Source of the DNA: Nemopilema nomurai
Taxonomy: Eukaryota > Cnidaria > Scyphozoa > Rhizostomeae > Rhizostomatidae
NCBI GenBank assembly: GCA_003864495.1
Contig: ML133432.1
Span: 2,282,095-2,346,094, forward strand
Reading direction: 5' to 3'
Length of the DNA stretch: 64,000 nucleotides
The position numbers were made by a program, and so were the translations under genes. Below are positions 9,766 to 23,216 of the stretch, piece after piece. The notes under the pieces were generated by a model. That model was not told where the DNA came from. It saw only the letters and a program-made list of their open reading frames with translations, and searched no databases. How positions within the stretch are numbered: position 1 is the first letter of the stretch; each line of letters starts with the position of its first letter.

Positions 9766-12660
9766 GTAAGAGGAAGCCAAGACAGCGGGGTGGGTCCAAC
9801 CAAGGAACCAGACCTTCGTTATATAAAGGATGTTTCACCAGGACGCCAGACACACCTCTAGTAGTCATTTGTTGGGATATGACCCTCCGATGAAGCATTT
9901 GCAGCCCCACTTCTTTTGTTGCAAGAGGTAATAGGTTAGAATGAAAACGGACATTCTCCATCTTCTGCGATTGCTGAAAGGTGATTTCATGGTCTGTCAA
10001 GGGGCTATTGCTTATTTTCGCCCATGATATGAAGCAAAACAAGCAGAATTATTGATGTTCCAAAGTGGTTCCCATGGCCACGATTAGAGCACTGCGGCAC
10101 TTGACAACGGCACTTGACAACGGCAATCTGCTCAAACAACAGCTGCTGCTGTGCACTACGCTGTGCTGTCTCAACGTGTTCACTACCTTGAGCACAAGAG
10201 CAGATTGACGACCTGCCACCTTAACAGTGAACGATCCTTGTGTGTTCAGATACGAGGCTAGCTAAGGAATAGGGTAAGCTGCTCATCTGACTAAAATTTC
10301 ATCAATATCAATTTAGGAATTATTTGGAAAGCGGTGTCTTACTGATATAACGAGGTTAGCATTGATGCATCAACAAACCAAATTAACATATCATCTAATG
10401 TTATGCTATGATATAAGTATTAAACTCGATCTAGCAACCATTATATGCCGCTTTTAAAGATATATTTATCAGGGTCCCGTGAAGCAAAACATTCATCAGA
10501 CCATTTCAGCGCCCCTTGGCATGTCACTCTTTTCCAATAAACTGTAGGCCGTTTTGCTTGATTATTTTGATACTTAGAAAATTAAAAAGCCGAAATCTAC
10601 CGATAAAAAGAGCAAAATTTGCGTTGATTAGCCTTGTGCGCAAAGAATCTCGCTCGACTCTCGACTTGCATTCGTGGCAAGAGTGGACTGGTGACCCCCG
10701 TGAGGCTCTTGAGTCACAACCTAGCACGACTGAGAACACAATAGCCCATACCAGCTGTAGGTTTATTGTTGTAAGCTTTTACATCTCATCTTCTCCATAC
10801 ACAAACAAGCTGGAAGAGGATAGCACGTGTTTCTATTGAGCAAGTCACTCATTGCAGCAAGAACTGATGATTTTGCGACAAGGAATGCGCAAGGGTATGC
10901 AATCTTCTTTCCCAAGTTGTTATAACGGATTGATTTATTAAATTGCCTACTATTCGCCTTTTTGAACGTTCACCTCGCAGTTTTCATGTACGACTAGTCC
11001 ATTTGCAGCTTACTTTTTTAAACGTTGTAATTAAGCTGTCGATACTCGACTCATAAGAGTCAAATGTGAGTATAATTGCTATTTCTTTTTGACTTGATGA
11101 TGTTTACCTGTAATGCGATTATTAATTTGAGATTAATTGTTTAAATTAATAATACTGAAGTCTAGATGAGGGTTGTCGTGGCCAAAACCAGAGTTGAAGC
11201 AGCCTAAGCCGTTCAATTGAAATTTTCGAAAAACACGTCCCCACTGGTATTGAAAGCAAAAAGTTGGATAGCTATCTTAATTCATTCTACTTACTTCTTT
11301 AGAATTTAAAAATAATCATATGCTTACCATTTGACCGACCGTCATAAGGGCTTTAAGTTTAACTTAACTTATTTTATTGCCCTTGCATTTTAACGGAAAT
11401 ATCCTTTTATTGAATTTTTATTCTCTCTTGAGGTCATTTTTACTTTTCTATTGTTGACATAAAATGGCTTCCAACAATTTTCCAATGTATTTGGCTTTTG
11501 TGGGCATCGGTATCATTACTGCTTTTGAATCCTTATAAACTGATGTTATTGCCACCAACAATTAGTCAATTCGCTCTGCCCTGCTGCTGGGTAGGTACAG
11601 AACTCTAGCTGTTCCAAACAGCCGTGAGTGGTTGTAACAGAGTGAGAGGATTATACGCCAATGAGCAATTGAAATAGTCATGAAAGAGACCATTCATTGG
11701 CATTGCTATTCTTGTTCTATATCTTCGGTATCTCAGTTCTAATGAAAACTTCGAGAGAAAAAACAATTACACCTATCACTTTTATGAGCCACAAAGTTTC
11801 ATTATCTTTTAAATATTGAGTGAGGTGTCACCTTCCACAGCAAATGAAATGTGATATCAGCTCAACAAGAACGTGACAGAAATTTTACAATGTGCGTTGA
11901 AATCAAAACGAAAGCTAAAGGAAATCGAAAGCTATCGAAATCTAAATGCTTGATATTTGATTTGGTACTTGGCACGTTGAAGTCGAAAATTACATATTTT
12001 CTATTTAAAACGGAAAACAGGGCTTTATCTATCTTTTCTTTGATATCATTGCTTCTTCAAGGATGTTAAGTGTTGTTCGGAAGAGGCATCTCTTTAATCA
12101 AAGCAGAATATAACCCTGATTTTTCGAAGAAGGGTTTCTTAAGTGCTTTTTAACACAATAGTACTAGGTATTTAGGAAGAATTATCACCCAAAGCTAGCG
12201 TTATCACGAGAGCTTATCTCTCTAGGTTTGCGAAATTTATTGTACGACTACTGACTAGCGTGTGCCTCGCTGCCAGATGTCGATGTTTATTCCCTATCTT
12301 TTCATGCAATCTCGTCACTATTTCGGGACAATTACTTTGGCCGGTGTTGAAAGTTTAATGAATCTAACAGACATCCAAGCTGGAAATGCATAATTTATGC
12401 GCATTCATATTTAATGAAGAATAACCTCTCACATGGTCCGTACAGGCTATTCCACCGTGCTCTTCACCATGTGATTTGGAGGTCATATGTACGCACATCT
12501 TGGAGGCAATGATACACCTGCAGCACCTGCAGTATTGAGGAGAATGGACCGGGTAAATAAACACACGATATGTCTTCAACGACTCATGTTGGCGTGCTAA
12601 CTCATTCCACGTCCCCCGAAAGTGATTCGTGTAAACGAAATTCGACTATTCCAATAAACT
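9766..12660. other. No recognisable gene
   Basis: A TATATAAAGG motif lies near 9818 and a short duplicated phrase (GCACTTGACAACG) near 10098-10125. The frame at 10516-10839 has no family motif. I can name nothing else. Confidence 0.35.
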
Positions 12661-15134
12661 TTAGCACGCACATTCAAGTTCATCCGTTCCACGTAGAACC
12701 GTCAGTTGTTCGGCATCTTTTATGACAGCATTGCACACACGTGACTCGTCAATTAGGCCCGCATTAAGTAAAGCTTCCAACACGGGGTCTTGCAGCTCTC
12801 TGAAGACGGTTTGTTTCCATTTTCACCCATCGAACAGAAAAAAAAACAAAACTATTGTACCAATCAGATTGAAAGAAGCGCCGCCAAATCTACTTTAAAT
12901 ATGTAGGCGAGTTTTGTAAGCATAACAAAACAGTAAAGACAGTATGTCTAAACAGTGAACTTGTTACATCACTTCAAATCTCTACATATTTTTATGCCTG
13001 CCTGTTCAAGCAAATTTTATGCTTGATATTCTGTATTTAGCAGTTAATATTCCTGTAGCACTTTTGGCTTTCTGTTGCTGACTATTCACAGGAGAGCTGT
13101 GTCGAAAAATCAAGTAGTGCATCTGAATCTAGTACTTCCTTCCTGTTGTTCCTGTCATGTTCCCCTTTGTTTTGCGGTGCTTCGAGTTTATTTACCTTGA
13201 GTCCTTGACATCTTTTCCAAAAATGAGTTTATTCTGGATACCTGTTTAAAAAGGTTGTACAGTAAACTCTAATTTTTGGGAGAGGCATTCCATAAAACTT
13301 GCTTGATTTTTTGAATTATATGCAAAAGCAGCCCAGGTTTTGGTGTAGTTATAGATTAATCATGGTACATTTATTGACACTCAGAGATCAGGCTACCAAG
13401 CAACCTGTTAAGCAATAGTCGCTGTTACGTCGATATGCAGTATAATCGCTGATTTACGCCGTCTGAATAGATCCTAATCGCACTCGATTTCATGTAGAGA
13501 AAATTCACGCTTTCATTATCGTAAAGTTGTCATTATAATGTGCTGAAAAAACATAGCTATAGAAATTCGTCTCCTTTTGAAAAAGTCTGTCGAAGTTTAG
13601 AGCTAGTACCTTTACAAAACCTTTTTAGCAGTCTCATATGGAACACTACATGGCCTTTAAGACAAAAATTTAAATCACAAGAAGATCTAAACGCATTTCG
13701 GTAAGGGGAATTGAAAAAAGTATGGGATCGAAAGATGACAAGGGCATGCCCATGTTTCCCTTTTCGTCTTTTCTTGACTTTAGAGCTACTAAAATGTGTT
13801 GCAATATTGATCAGAATTTGAAAAATTTGCTTAACTGTAAGAAACCTTAGAAGTTTACCAAGCAGATTCATTGCACACTTCTCTACAAATGTTGTCACGG
13901 CCAGGAAGTGAACTTCACAAGGAATAGCCTTTTTCTAGGTTATGCAAATATTTTATTTCTCTTGCTCTCTGAAACTTCTTCTCAGAGCTATATAGACTTA
14001 TATAGCTCATAGGTTCAGGAAAATGAGTTTCACTTCATCTAGAAGCCTTCTATGCAAATGAGCACTTCATGGCAGTTAAGCTTTTATCGATAGGGTGATC
14101 TAATTTTGACTAATTGTTGTTGCGAACTTTTAGCAGTGAAATCCTGTTTACACTTGGGGCACAGTCCTTGGCAAAGACGGGCAAAGGCAGAGAATTCAAA
14201 CTGGAACTTCTTATAAGCAGGTGTTGCTTTTAAATTGGGACGAGCAGATGCTACGTTCTCAAAAACCATCAAACAAGATGTGGGAAAAGAATGCAACGCC
14301 CATATGTTTCCATATTGCAGTCGCTATCGTTAGAGCCAGTTAATGTTTTCGATACATCAACATATTAATTTTTTAAAAAGAAATCTTCGAGAAATGTACG
14401 TCTCTGTGCAGCACTCATCTTAGAAAGCATCTTTCAGGCTTCAAGGCAGGCTCTAAAATCTTTTAAGCGCGATTTTCTCGAATCTTTGTATAAAACAGGT
14501 TTGGAAATGTGCATATGTCTCTAATCAGGAAATTCTAGGAATAGCATGCAAACAAAGTAGGCAGTCTTAAATCAAATCTGAGGGAACGTAACAGCTGTCG
14601 TTGACAGATTAAACAGGTGGTAGCTTCTCCAGCTAATAACGATTCCCTCCTTCGGTTTAAGGCAGATCTCACTTGCACGCGCTCCTTCGAGGCGATCACC
14701 TGCCATCAGTGGTACCTGCGATTGGCGTAAACTGAACCATTGTGGCAACATGAAATGCCAGCATTAAGTCGATGAAGGGTAATTCCCTTTCCTAAGCCAT
14801 AAGAAAGGTAGCTATATATTCTGGGAACATATTTACTCGTGTTTCGCCATCTGTGTATGCAGCAGCAACCAAAACGCAGTGGGCACCCCGGAACTCTCTA
14901 CTTCTTGTTTAGCTATCGCTCTGAAAATCAAACGGCCTATGTCGCAAGCATTCTTTTCGCAACTTGACGAATATCTGTAGCGATGCAGTTCAGGTGTTAT
15001 AACAGATTGCCTATCTAAACCATCTATCAGGCTTGGAAGCCTTCTCTCGAGTAAGCAAATCCTAACGGTTTGATTGTCTAATCTAAGCACTTTTAAACTT
15101 TCAGCAATAATTTCATTAAAGAAAAATTTCTTGC
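12661..15134 (-). CDS. Candidate CARD/death-fold protein (3' exons)
   Basis: Two minus-strand coding segments join in frame. The first runs from about 15134 (acceptor TAAGCAG) to 14837 (donor GTAAAT). It reads through VRICLLERRLPSLIDGL, DRQSVITPELHR, ACDIGRLIFRAIAKQ and VPTAFWLLLHTQMAKHE. The order and spacing of these helices resemble a CARD: the initial L/R-rich helix, the 'LIDGLxxxxVIT' turn, then 'RLIxxI...AFxxLL'. The second runs from 12799 (acceptor CTTCAG) to the stop at 12661 and encodes a 45-residue tail (ELQDPVLEALLNAGLIDESR and on). The first leaves two bases and the second supplies one, so the phases match. CARD proteins act as adaptors in apoptosis and innate immunity. The domain call is by eye and tentative, upstream exons were not found, and the 2 kb intron could hide others. 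Confidence 0.38.
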
Positions 15135-18100
15135 CTGCTTAGACAACCTATTGAAGAATCTTTTTCGGCGTCAACTTCCTGATCAGGGTTAAGCTAAATT
15201 TAAAATTGCTATCGCACATAGAATCACAATAGATCGTCGCTATCAAATGGTTACATAGCAGTGCCTAGTTGAAAAATCACGAATCAGGGATGGGGGTATA
15301 AGCTATTCTAAAGCCCTTTAATCTTTTAGACTGTGGTATTTAAATATTGGCATGAAAAGTATGAAAGGACCAAGGCGTAAACGCCCCTGAACACAGCTCA
15401 AGAATTCATGAAAAAATGACGAAAGCGGGTAAGCCCTGCGAAAAATTGAAAAACTTGTTGCAAGTTATCCCCAAACACGCATGCTTCTAAGTTTTTGAAT
15501 AAAAGAGTTTGCAGTGTAATATGTTTCAAAGAGAAGTCTCCAAAGGCCCTTTGACTTGTTTCTATAAAACAACATAAGATAAAGGGATTTTTCGTCGATC
15601 ATTTTTCCTGAGTGCTTCCGAAAGGCAGCGTCGAAGACGAATCAATTCCCTAACCCTATTTTTTCGAAGCCATTAAGCACAACAGTCGGCCTAACAGCGT
15701 AAACAGTCTAAAATATTCAGGAGTGGCTGAACCAGAAGCTTATTCACTGTTATATGTCATCTACTGCCAATAATGATGTAGTTGTAGAAATATTTTTTTA
15801 TTTTAGCTACTTTCTAGATTATGAAGATGTGTTGCGATTTTTTTGGAAAACTTTTATTCGTTGTATCATTCAGCCTTTCTCCGCTTACTTAACTTTTGTT
15901 GACTTTTTTATAAAAGACTTCTCTTTATGTTTCGCTCATGTGGTTATAGTTCGCTATATTCGCTCAAGTACTTGGATTTTTTTCCTTATTCGTCTCCTCC
16001 AAGTTGTATTTGGTCAATTACAACCAATCACGCGTTCTGCTTATCACCCTCTAGTGTTTTCGATCCGCATCTGGCTATTTATTCGGTCAGTTTTTGGTTA
16101 TCTTCCGACGTTTGCATGCTCTGAGGAGTGTCGGACGAAAAAAGTATAATTCCAGTCTATGGTCATGTCATGTTGTCATAACATAGCATTGGAGCCAAGA
16201 AGCTATGTAGTGAGTCTGGTACCTAGGGTAACTATTGGCAAAGTAAAAGAGCAAAATCTTTACGATTGAGTTCCCTGTTCATGTGGGCCACTATAGACAA
16301 ACTACGTTAAGAAGGGGTGCGGCTTTGTGTTCATATGAAGTCATTATTGTTCCTAAGTTGAGCTCCAAACTTTTTCCAATGAAGAGTAATTGACTGGTCA
16401 ATGCGACTCGTTGCAAGGGGCAGCCAACTTTGTATAATAGAAGAGGCCATCGATTGGGCTGTACGGGGCATGCCCCTAGTTAGCATGTTGAATGATGGCC
16501 TGATGCATGATCAAGACATTGAGGAATCCCCGTTGCACATTTTGCCTTGCTCTCTTGGCGGCCTTGCTCGCCACAGCTTCCTGCCGAAAGTTCAACGGCC
16601 TCTTTCTATTTTGCTTCTTTAATTTCTTTAAATTTCAAATTTGAATATTTAAAAACAATGCTGACTGTCTGAAGTTAAGTTTCATATTCTTCAAATGACG
16701 AGACGGATGTTCTGTGAGAAATGAAATTTAGCGAACTGAATATCATTGGCCTATATACAGCACATAGCCTCCACACGCCAGCCTTTGGACCAGCCTCGAA
16801 CTCATCTGCCGGGGCAAAACTATGCTTGAATTAGAGCCCGTATTGTGCACTAAATCTGATTGTTGTTCAAATTGGTTTCCTGCAATCTTCAGATTTGGAG
16901 ATTTCTTCATTTCTGCGTTTAATTATTGAAAGGTGTATGCGTGATTTATGCAGTTTTCTCCTTCTGCTGATTAATTATAAACGAGTTCACTTAGACATTT
17001 GGTCAATAGAATGTATGAATTTAAAGTGCTTCGCTAAAAATTCGCAAATTTTCTGCGGACAGGTATTAAATGTGACAGCACTGAATCGAAAGTATAGAGT
17101 TGACGCTTTAGTACGCGAGCATTCAGTGATTTACTCAGTCTTGCTGGCGTGTAAGTGTGGCACAGTTTCTTAAGTGGTGTTATTCACGCATCCAGTTGTC
17201 CCTCCAAAGACCCTCTGATTCGGTAGGTTTCCAACTAACACTTTTCTTAGTACATTCGATGGATTTCTTGTCGTTTGTGATGCACAAATTGTTTTCCCTT
17301 ATATCGTCGCTCATTTGAAAGGTCAGCTTTTTATATTTCAACGTGCATGTCCGTAGCCAGAAGGCTGCGAGCAGAGCGATTCAAGTCGATTGTTGTAGCC
17401 TCGAGTGTATCGTCTTTATCCAGTTGGCTTGGAATGCACTGTTCCCAAGTGTAGCTAGGCGAAGAGTCCTGTGTCGGGACCCCTGAATGGCTGTCTTTGT
17501 CACACTGACTTGTTAGCGATCGCCTTCCTCTTTGACAGCCCGCTGATGATTAATCTTTTCTTTTTTACAATCGCTACTTCGCGAATAAACATGCTGCAAC
17601 AGCTTACTCGCCACAATAATAGCCCTTGAAATGATCAGCGGCCAAATAATTTTGACTAAAAGCCTTTGCAAGGAAGGCTTTTAAGGAGAATGGTGCTTAG
17701 GTCTGTAGAATTAGGACATTGAATATTCCAACGGAACCTTGAATGCGACTTTAAAAGAGACTTGGAGCTCAGTCAAAAATGGTCTCCAATAAAAAAGAAG
17801 TATTAGCAAGCATTCCACGTGCTATGCGGCAATGCAAAGCTGATTACGATAAAATTTGTTTTAGAAATTAGGACCATGCCTCAGAAAGGAGAAGCTGGGA
17901 AAATCTGAAGAAAACATTTTGGGATAATGGAATAATTTTTCAGAATGAGGCTTGATATTAGGCAATGTTAATAAATGCACAAACATTTTTAAATTCTGAA
18001 CTTTGGTGAGAGAGCAACAAGCTTATCCCGTGTTTGCTCTATTTTCTTACAGTAACACTTTATTTTATTCATAAAGCGTATAATCCGGCGAGGCCCAGCA

Positions 18101-21100
18101 CCTGCCAAGGTTGCTGTTGTTTGTGCGAAAGCAAGCACATGGATTCGGTTTTGTTCGATTAAGTTTCCACCTGCACCACTTCTTTAAAGTTTACGGCTCC
18201 AGCTCTCCTATCCTAACTTCAATGCAAGAATCAAATAATGTCATGGAAATTGGATGTTCTCTGTTAGTTTTGCTCTTCATTTGCCATGTCGCATATTCGA
18301 TATGAAATGCCGTTGTACTATACTGCATTATACTGGTTGACATAGACGACTATGCTCTTACTCTGTTGAGGACAGCCAACCATGCATGATTTTGCTGGAT
18401 CTTTTAGTGAAGTCTACTAGACTTTCAAATCAATTTGACTAATTATTTTCGCATTCACTGGATTGTAGTATTCGGAATGCACCGCTGAACTCATGTGTTG
18501 ACCATTTAGTTGTGGAATATAAAATCGTGATAATGAAAACTGTAAGCACATTACTCAACTTTATTGAGAATATCTTTAAAATAAATTGTCTTGTGAAGAT
18601 GTCGATGTGCATTTCCAGATGCTACATCCTTTAGGTGTATGAGATATTATCATTCTTAGGATGTGAAGCTCCCTTTGGACTAAACCGAAAGCCATAAGTT
18701 GGCAAAAGTTGTTAGGCATTAAGAATGTACGCTAACCATTTTCTAGACTAGAACCCAAAGGTATTGAAAGCACTAGCGCTACTCAATCATGTGAATTGTT
18801 GTGGACTGCGCCTATGTCACTTGAAATCAAGAACAGACAGCCTCTACCAATTCGCATCTCCTGGACTAAAGTAGAAAATGCATGGAAACACCAGTTAACT
18901 TCAAAACTTTATTTCCTGATACCCGCAGCAAGATTTTACTGCAGTAGTAGATGCATTTGATGATCTTTTAGAAAGTGGCATCCTTCTTAATGCATCTTGT
19001 CTTCCACCACCTGGGAGCAAAAAGTTCGCAACAACCAAGGACAGGTGGTCCACTGAAAGCAAGGCATTGCGGAGGAGCCAAGTGAATTTTTCTCCAGTCA
19101 CGTGATGCCCGTAAAGAGAGGAGAACAAGAGGTGCCATTTTGAATGTTGTGGGCTCGCATATGGTGGGACGTGCACGCTAGTTTTCTGTTGGGCCGATCA
19201 GCTGTGAATTGTTGGCAATTTTCTGCTAAATCATACTAAACGCTGGATTTTGAATTTGCTATTCCAAACTTGCTTTATGCTTGTTCGTCAATTTTGAGAC
19301 TTTTAGTACAGATTAGTTAAATCGAGTGTTAACGTTGTGACGCGAGCTGTTGAACACCAACAAATATTGGAGTGATATGCCAACAAGATTGTCAGGTATT
19401 GCGACCCTAGTGTCAATGATTTTTTCATTTTATTCATACATCAATTTGCTATGTACAACTAAGTAGGACCCTGTTTTAATGCACATGAAATTAAGAGAGA
19501 GGTCTTGTCAGAGATGAGATTGGCCGAACTGGTCAGGCCTATCCCAGAAACGTCGTATCTTTTTGTATCGTGCATTCGTTTGAGAAAATCCTGACCATGT
19601 CAATGGAAACAGGATGTTCTCGCAATGTCCCTATCCAAAGTAGGAATGTACTTTTAGTTTTTTTCAATATCTGCTTGCCTGGATTAGTCTTTTTTCCTTG
19701 TTTGCATTTAAACTCTACCTGTTGAACTGCTAATTTGGGCGACAAAAAGGTACCTTTTCTTATTGAAACTGCACTTTGTTGTCACTACGAAAAAACTGAC
19801 AGACAAACAAGACCTTTTTGCACATTTGATTCAAGTACTCGCATTGAGCTATTTGTCGTGTTTGAAAACCAAGACAGGAAAAGCTCGCATTAGCATTTAT
19901 ATATTAAAAAGAGTCTCCTTCAGCTATGGAAAATGTTCATTTGACAGAAATTAAACAGAAATGCAAATGGAAATGCCTATTAGACTAAAAAAGAATAATC
20001 TAAGCTTAGTCCTAAAAGAAGATCAGAAGAAATCAAACACAGACAGATATTAACTTGCTTGTAGAGAGCATTGTTTATTGCATTCCAAATGTACATCAGA
20101 ATTCTACATACATATCTATGGGATACTATATGAATTAAAGAGATTATTTCAACAGAAATTTTATTGTTGCCCGTTGTATTCTAACATTTGTGACTGACTT
20201 TGTTTGACCAACTGAAAAGTTTATGCTCAACATGATCTTCTTTTGTGTAAAATGTGAAAGGTGCAACATTTGTTTGTTATGTGCATAAAACGCAAGCAAT
20301 TTTTTGTTTGTGTCTATTCTGTATTCAAGGCCTAGATTTGGGTCAAGTTTTTCTGAAGGAATACTTGTTATATAATGGGGAAAAACCAATTACTACCATC
20401 TAAAAACTGGTGTCATTTCTTTGCTGAACATCATTTTTGGGAAATAGGTAGGCTTTATGAAAAAGCAACAAGATAGTAGGCACTTATTGTATAAGTGCAG
20501 CCGAAAATGATGTCAGAATGAGCTCAATAAACAATAAAAGAAATTAATTCATTTTAGATGAAAAAAAATTCTTTAAATGTTCCAGGCATGCCATATTGTT
20601 TGTTTTGATGATAATTTTCCATCACAATGTTTGTTGCTTTTTGATACTTTTGTGAATCAATGACCAGGGATAACTAGCTTTAGGTTCTATTGACCAAAAT
20701 TTGACTTTGTATAACAGTCCATTTATTTGAATGCTTTTCAGGGTAATTATTGTTTCATGTTTTAAGATTGCATAATTTCAGTTATTGAGTGAAAGTTTGC
20801 TAGTGATTTCTCATTGAATGGGTGAGTTGGTATGAAACTACTGTCTACAAAATCTGTAATAACAATACTTCCTTATTATCCTCTTTTCTTTTTGGCCTTT
20901 CAATCAGCCTTTGGGTATTTATCTTTATATAGGAAATCAATTTATGTAAAGTTCATATTATGTAGCTTTCATTTTAGCAAAAGATATTTATTTGTCTGTA
21001 GTTACTACTGCATTGGTGCAAATGTTGCATATTTCACCCTTTCTTTCTATGAAGCAAGAAGAAGTGATTATGTCACATCAAATATTAACAATGTCAATGA

Positions 21101-23216
21101 AATGATAATGTGGATAAAAATTCATACTAGATTGGTAGAAAGTAGAATTTTGTCTAATGTTGGGTGAATGTAGGATCTCAAAGTGTAGCCTTCTGTATGA
21201 TCTATGTTTTTGCAGTCCTAGGTTATAGGATCTAAAAATGGTTATGGTAAAAAGGGACATTATAAATTTTCTAGTTATATTAAATGTAAAATATTGTAAC
21301 AATAAGATTTTGAATGGGATCATATTGCATTAGCCTAATTGATTTTTCATTATGATTATTTAGATTATGTACATAATGGTATGATTTTTGGAATAATCTG
21401 AATTTAGTCTTGTCATTTTGCCCAATGACAAGTTTATTGTCTGCCCATACTCAGTTATTCCAAATTGTTTAAGGTCCTTTCAATATGCTAGAAACAGCTA
21501 ACTGAATAAGCAACTGTGTTTGTCTTGGGACCCTAGATTGTCATGCATTTGGTACAAAATTACAAAGTTTATCCTCTGCTAAAAGGATGCATTGCAACAC
21601 TTGTTATGACATCTATAACTTTGGCAATGTCAGGCAACAATGTTGATTGCTAAGTTGCATGCTTCTTTCAAGATCTAATCAGTAAATTTTTGTTGATAGC
21701 TATATTGGGAAGGGTACATGCATGGGGTAAACATCCACCCCATGCTGTTTTAGTAGGAACTTTTCTTGATGTGACTCCAACGCTATAGAAAAACAGTGGC
21801 GAAATTACTATTTGTAGTTGAAAATTTTGGTAGTGAATACTGTGAACTTTCAATCATGAGACTGCAAAATTTCCATCGAGCTGGTACTTGTCGCTTATGC
21901 GCAGGCTGTTATTATTTTCATGCTGTTTGATACGCCTTAAGAAAATAAACATAGATCAGTTGCCCTTTTGAAAGTATTCAAGGATTGTTAAATATTGTCG
22001 TTCCAGATACAGAATAATAATTATTTACAAATCTTTCCCGTGCCTCGCTTGGAGACGACGAATACTTGTTGTAAAGGTACCAGTTGGCAGGCAGTCATTC
22101 GGAGCAAGCTGAATTAAAATTTAATATCATGCAAACTGTGCTAGTTGAGTCACAAGGTCATTGAATAGTTTACTGGTGGTCAGATAGTCGTAATGCTGAA
22201 CAATTTACTACTAGACTTTGCTTGATTCCACTACAAACCAAACAATGGCAATTCAAATGGATTTAATATCACATGGAATCTTTAATCTTGCTTTTATCAG
22301 GTTATCGAAACTGTTATTGTGAGATTCGCGCAGTTTTTGGTTTTTCTGATGTTGTAAAGGTGGGTTACGTGTGCAGCTGCTTAGGCCTATCTACGACTTT
22401 TCTGATGTTTTCAAAGTCTTAAAAAGGACGGAATCTTTCGCAGTAAGGATGAATAATAAGCAATTTTGCTGTTTCCTGGTGTCAATATTGTTATAATGTT
22501 GGTGGATAAAATGTTGACGGTTCTTGTAAGAAATGGGCCTATAAACGCTGGCGCAAATGTGCAGTCGCCTTTGTGGTGGAGAGGAAGTTATTTGAAGTGG
22601 TGCTTTGATATTGCATCTCAAGTTTTCCAAGCATTTATCCCGGAATTCTTCGATTCAGGGTTACTTTAATGCTACTTGCAGACGCGAGACGCGAGGTGTC
22701 GATAGTTTTTCGTATTTTGATGATTTACCAACCATTTGTTTATTTCAATGGTGGATTTCTTAAAGTTGTTCCTTTTCATGTTGTTTTCCTGCTGTCGCCA
22801 ACCCCCTTCCGTACCAGTTTGATATCGTTTATAGATATCGTACAAACATCGTTTGTAATTTCAATTAGTTGCTTTTGTAGTAAGCTGCGCTAAACTCTTC
22901 CGTAAAAATGTATGTTTACCGTTTGCCCAAAATCCACCAGTAATGTTGGATGCCAAACTTTCGTTGGGAGCTTACCATAAACATAAATCTGTAATACAGG
23001 TGTATTTTAGTTGCTATCTAGCAATATTTACAGTTCACTCAGTTTTGTACATTTTCTTGAATTACAATATCATTGTTTTCATTATACCAAATACAAGTAT
23101 GGGTGATAAGCATTTATGCATGTTCATTCTGTACTAGGTGCCATTTCAAGTAAACATTCAAACACTAATAATTCAGTATTAATATGCAACATGAATTCCC
23201 CCTCATTACTTTTTAG
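15135..23216. other. No supported gene
   Basis: This holds several open frames without motifs. One is a hydrophobic 131-residue frame at 15754-16149. Another is a 111-residue AT-rich frame at 20832-21167. A minus-strand frame at 18901-19176 sits next to a CACGTGA box. A minus-strand stretch near 16450-16620 reads like coding (SKAAKRARQNVQRGFLNVL) but has no start or splice context. The right end probably contains the upstream exon or exons and the promoter of the MTG-family gene, which I could not locate. Confidence 0.35.

Noticed and set aside
15754..16149. 131-codon hydrophobic frame
   Set aside because: AT-rich sequence yields Phe/Ile/Leu-rich frames by chance; no organised membrane topology, motif or splice context.
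18901..19176. Minus-strand frame near a CACGTGA box as a first exon
   Set aside because: Two frames are equally open, the possible donors are weak, and it could not be linked to the CARD-like exons downstream.
20832..21167. 111-codon frame
   Set aside because: AT-driven composition, with no domain or regulatory context.
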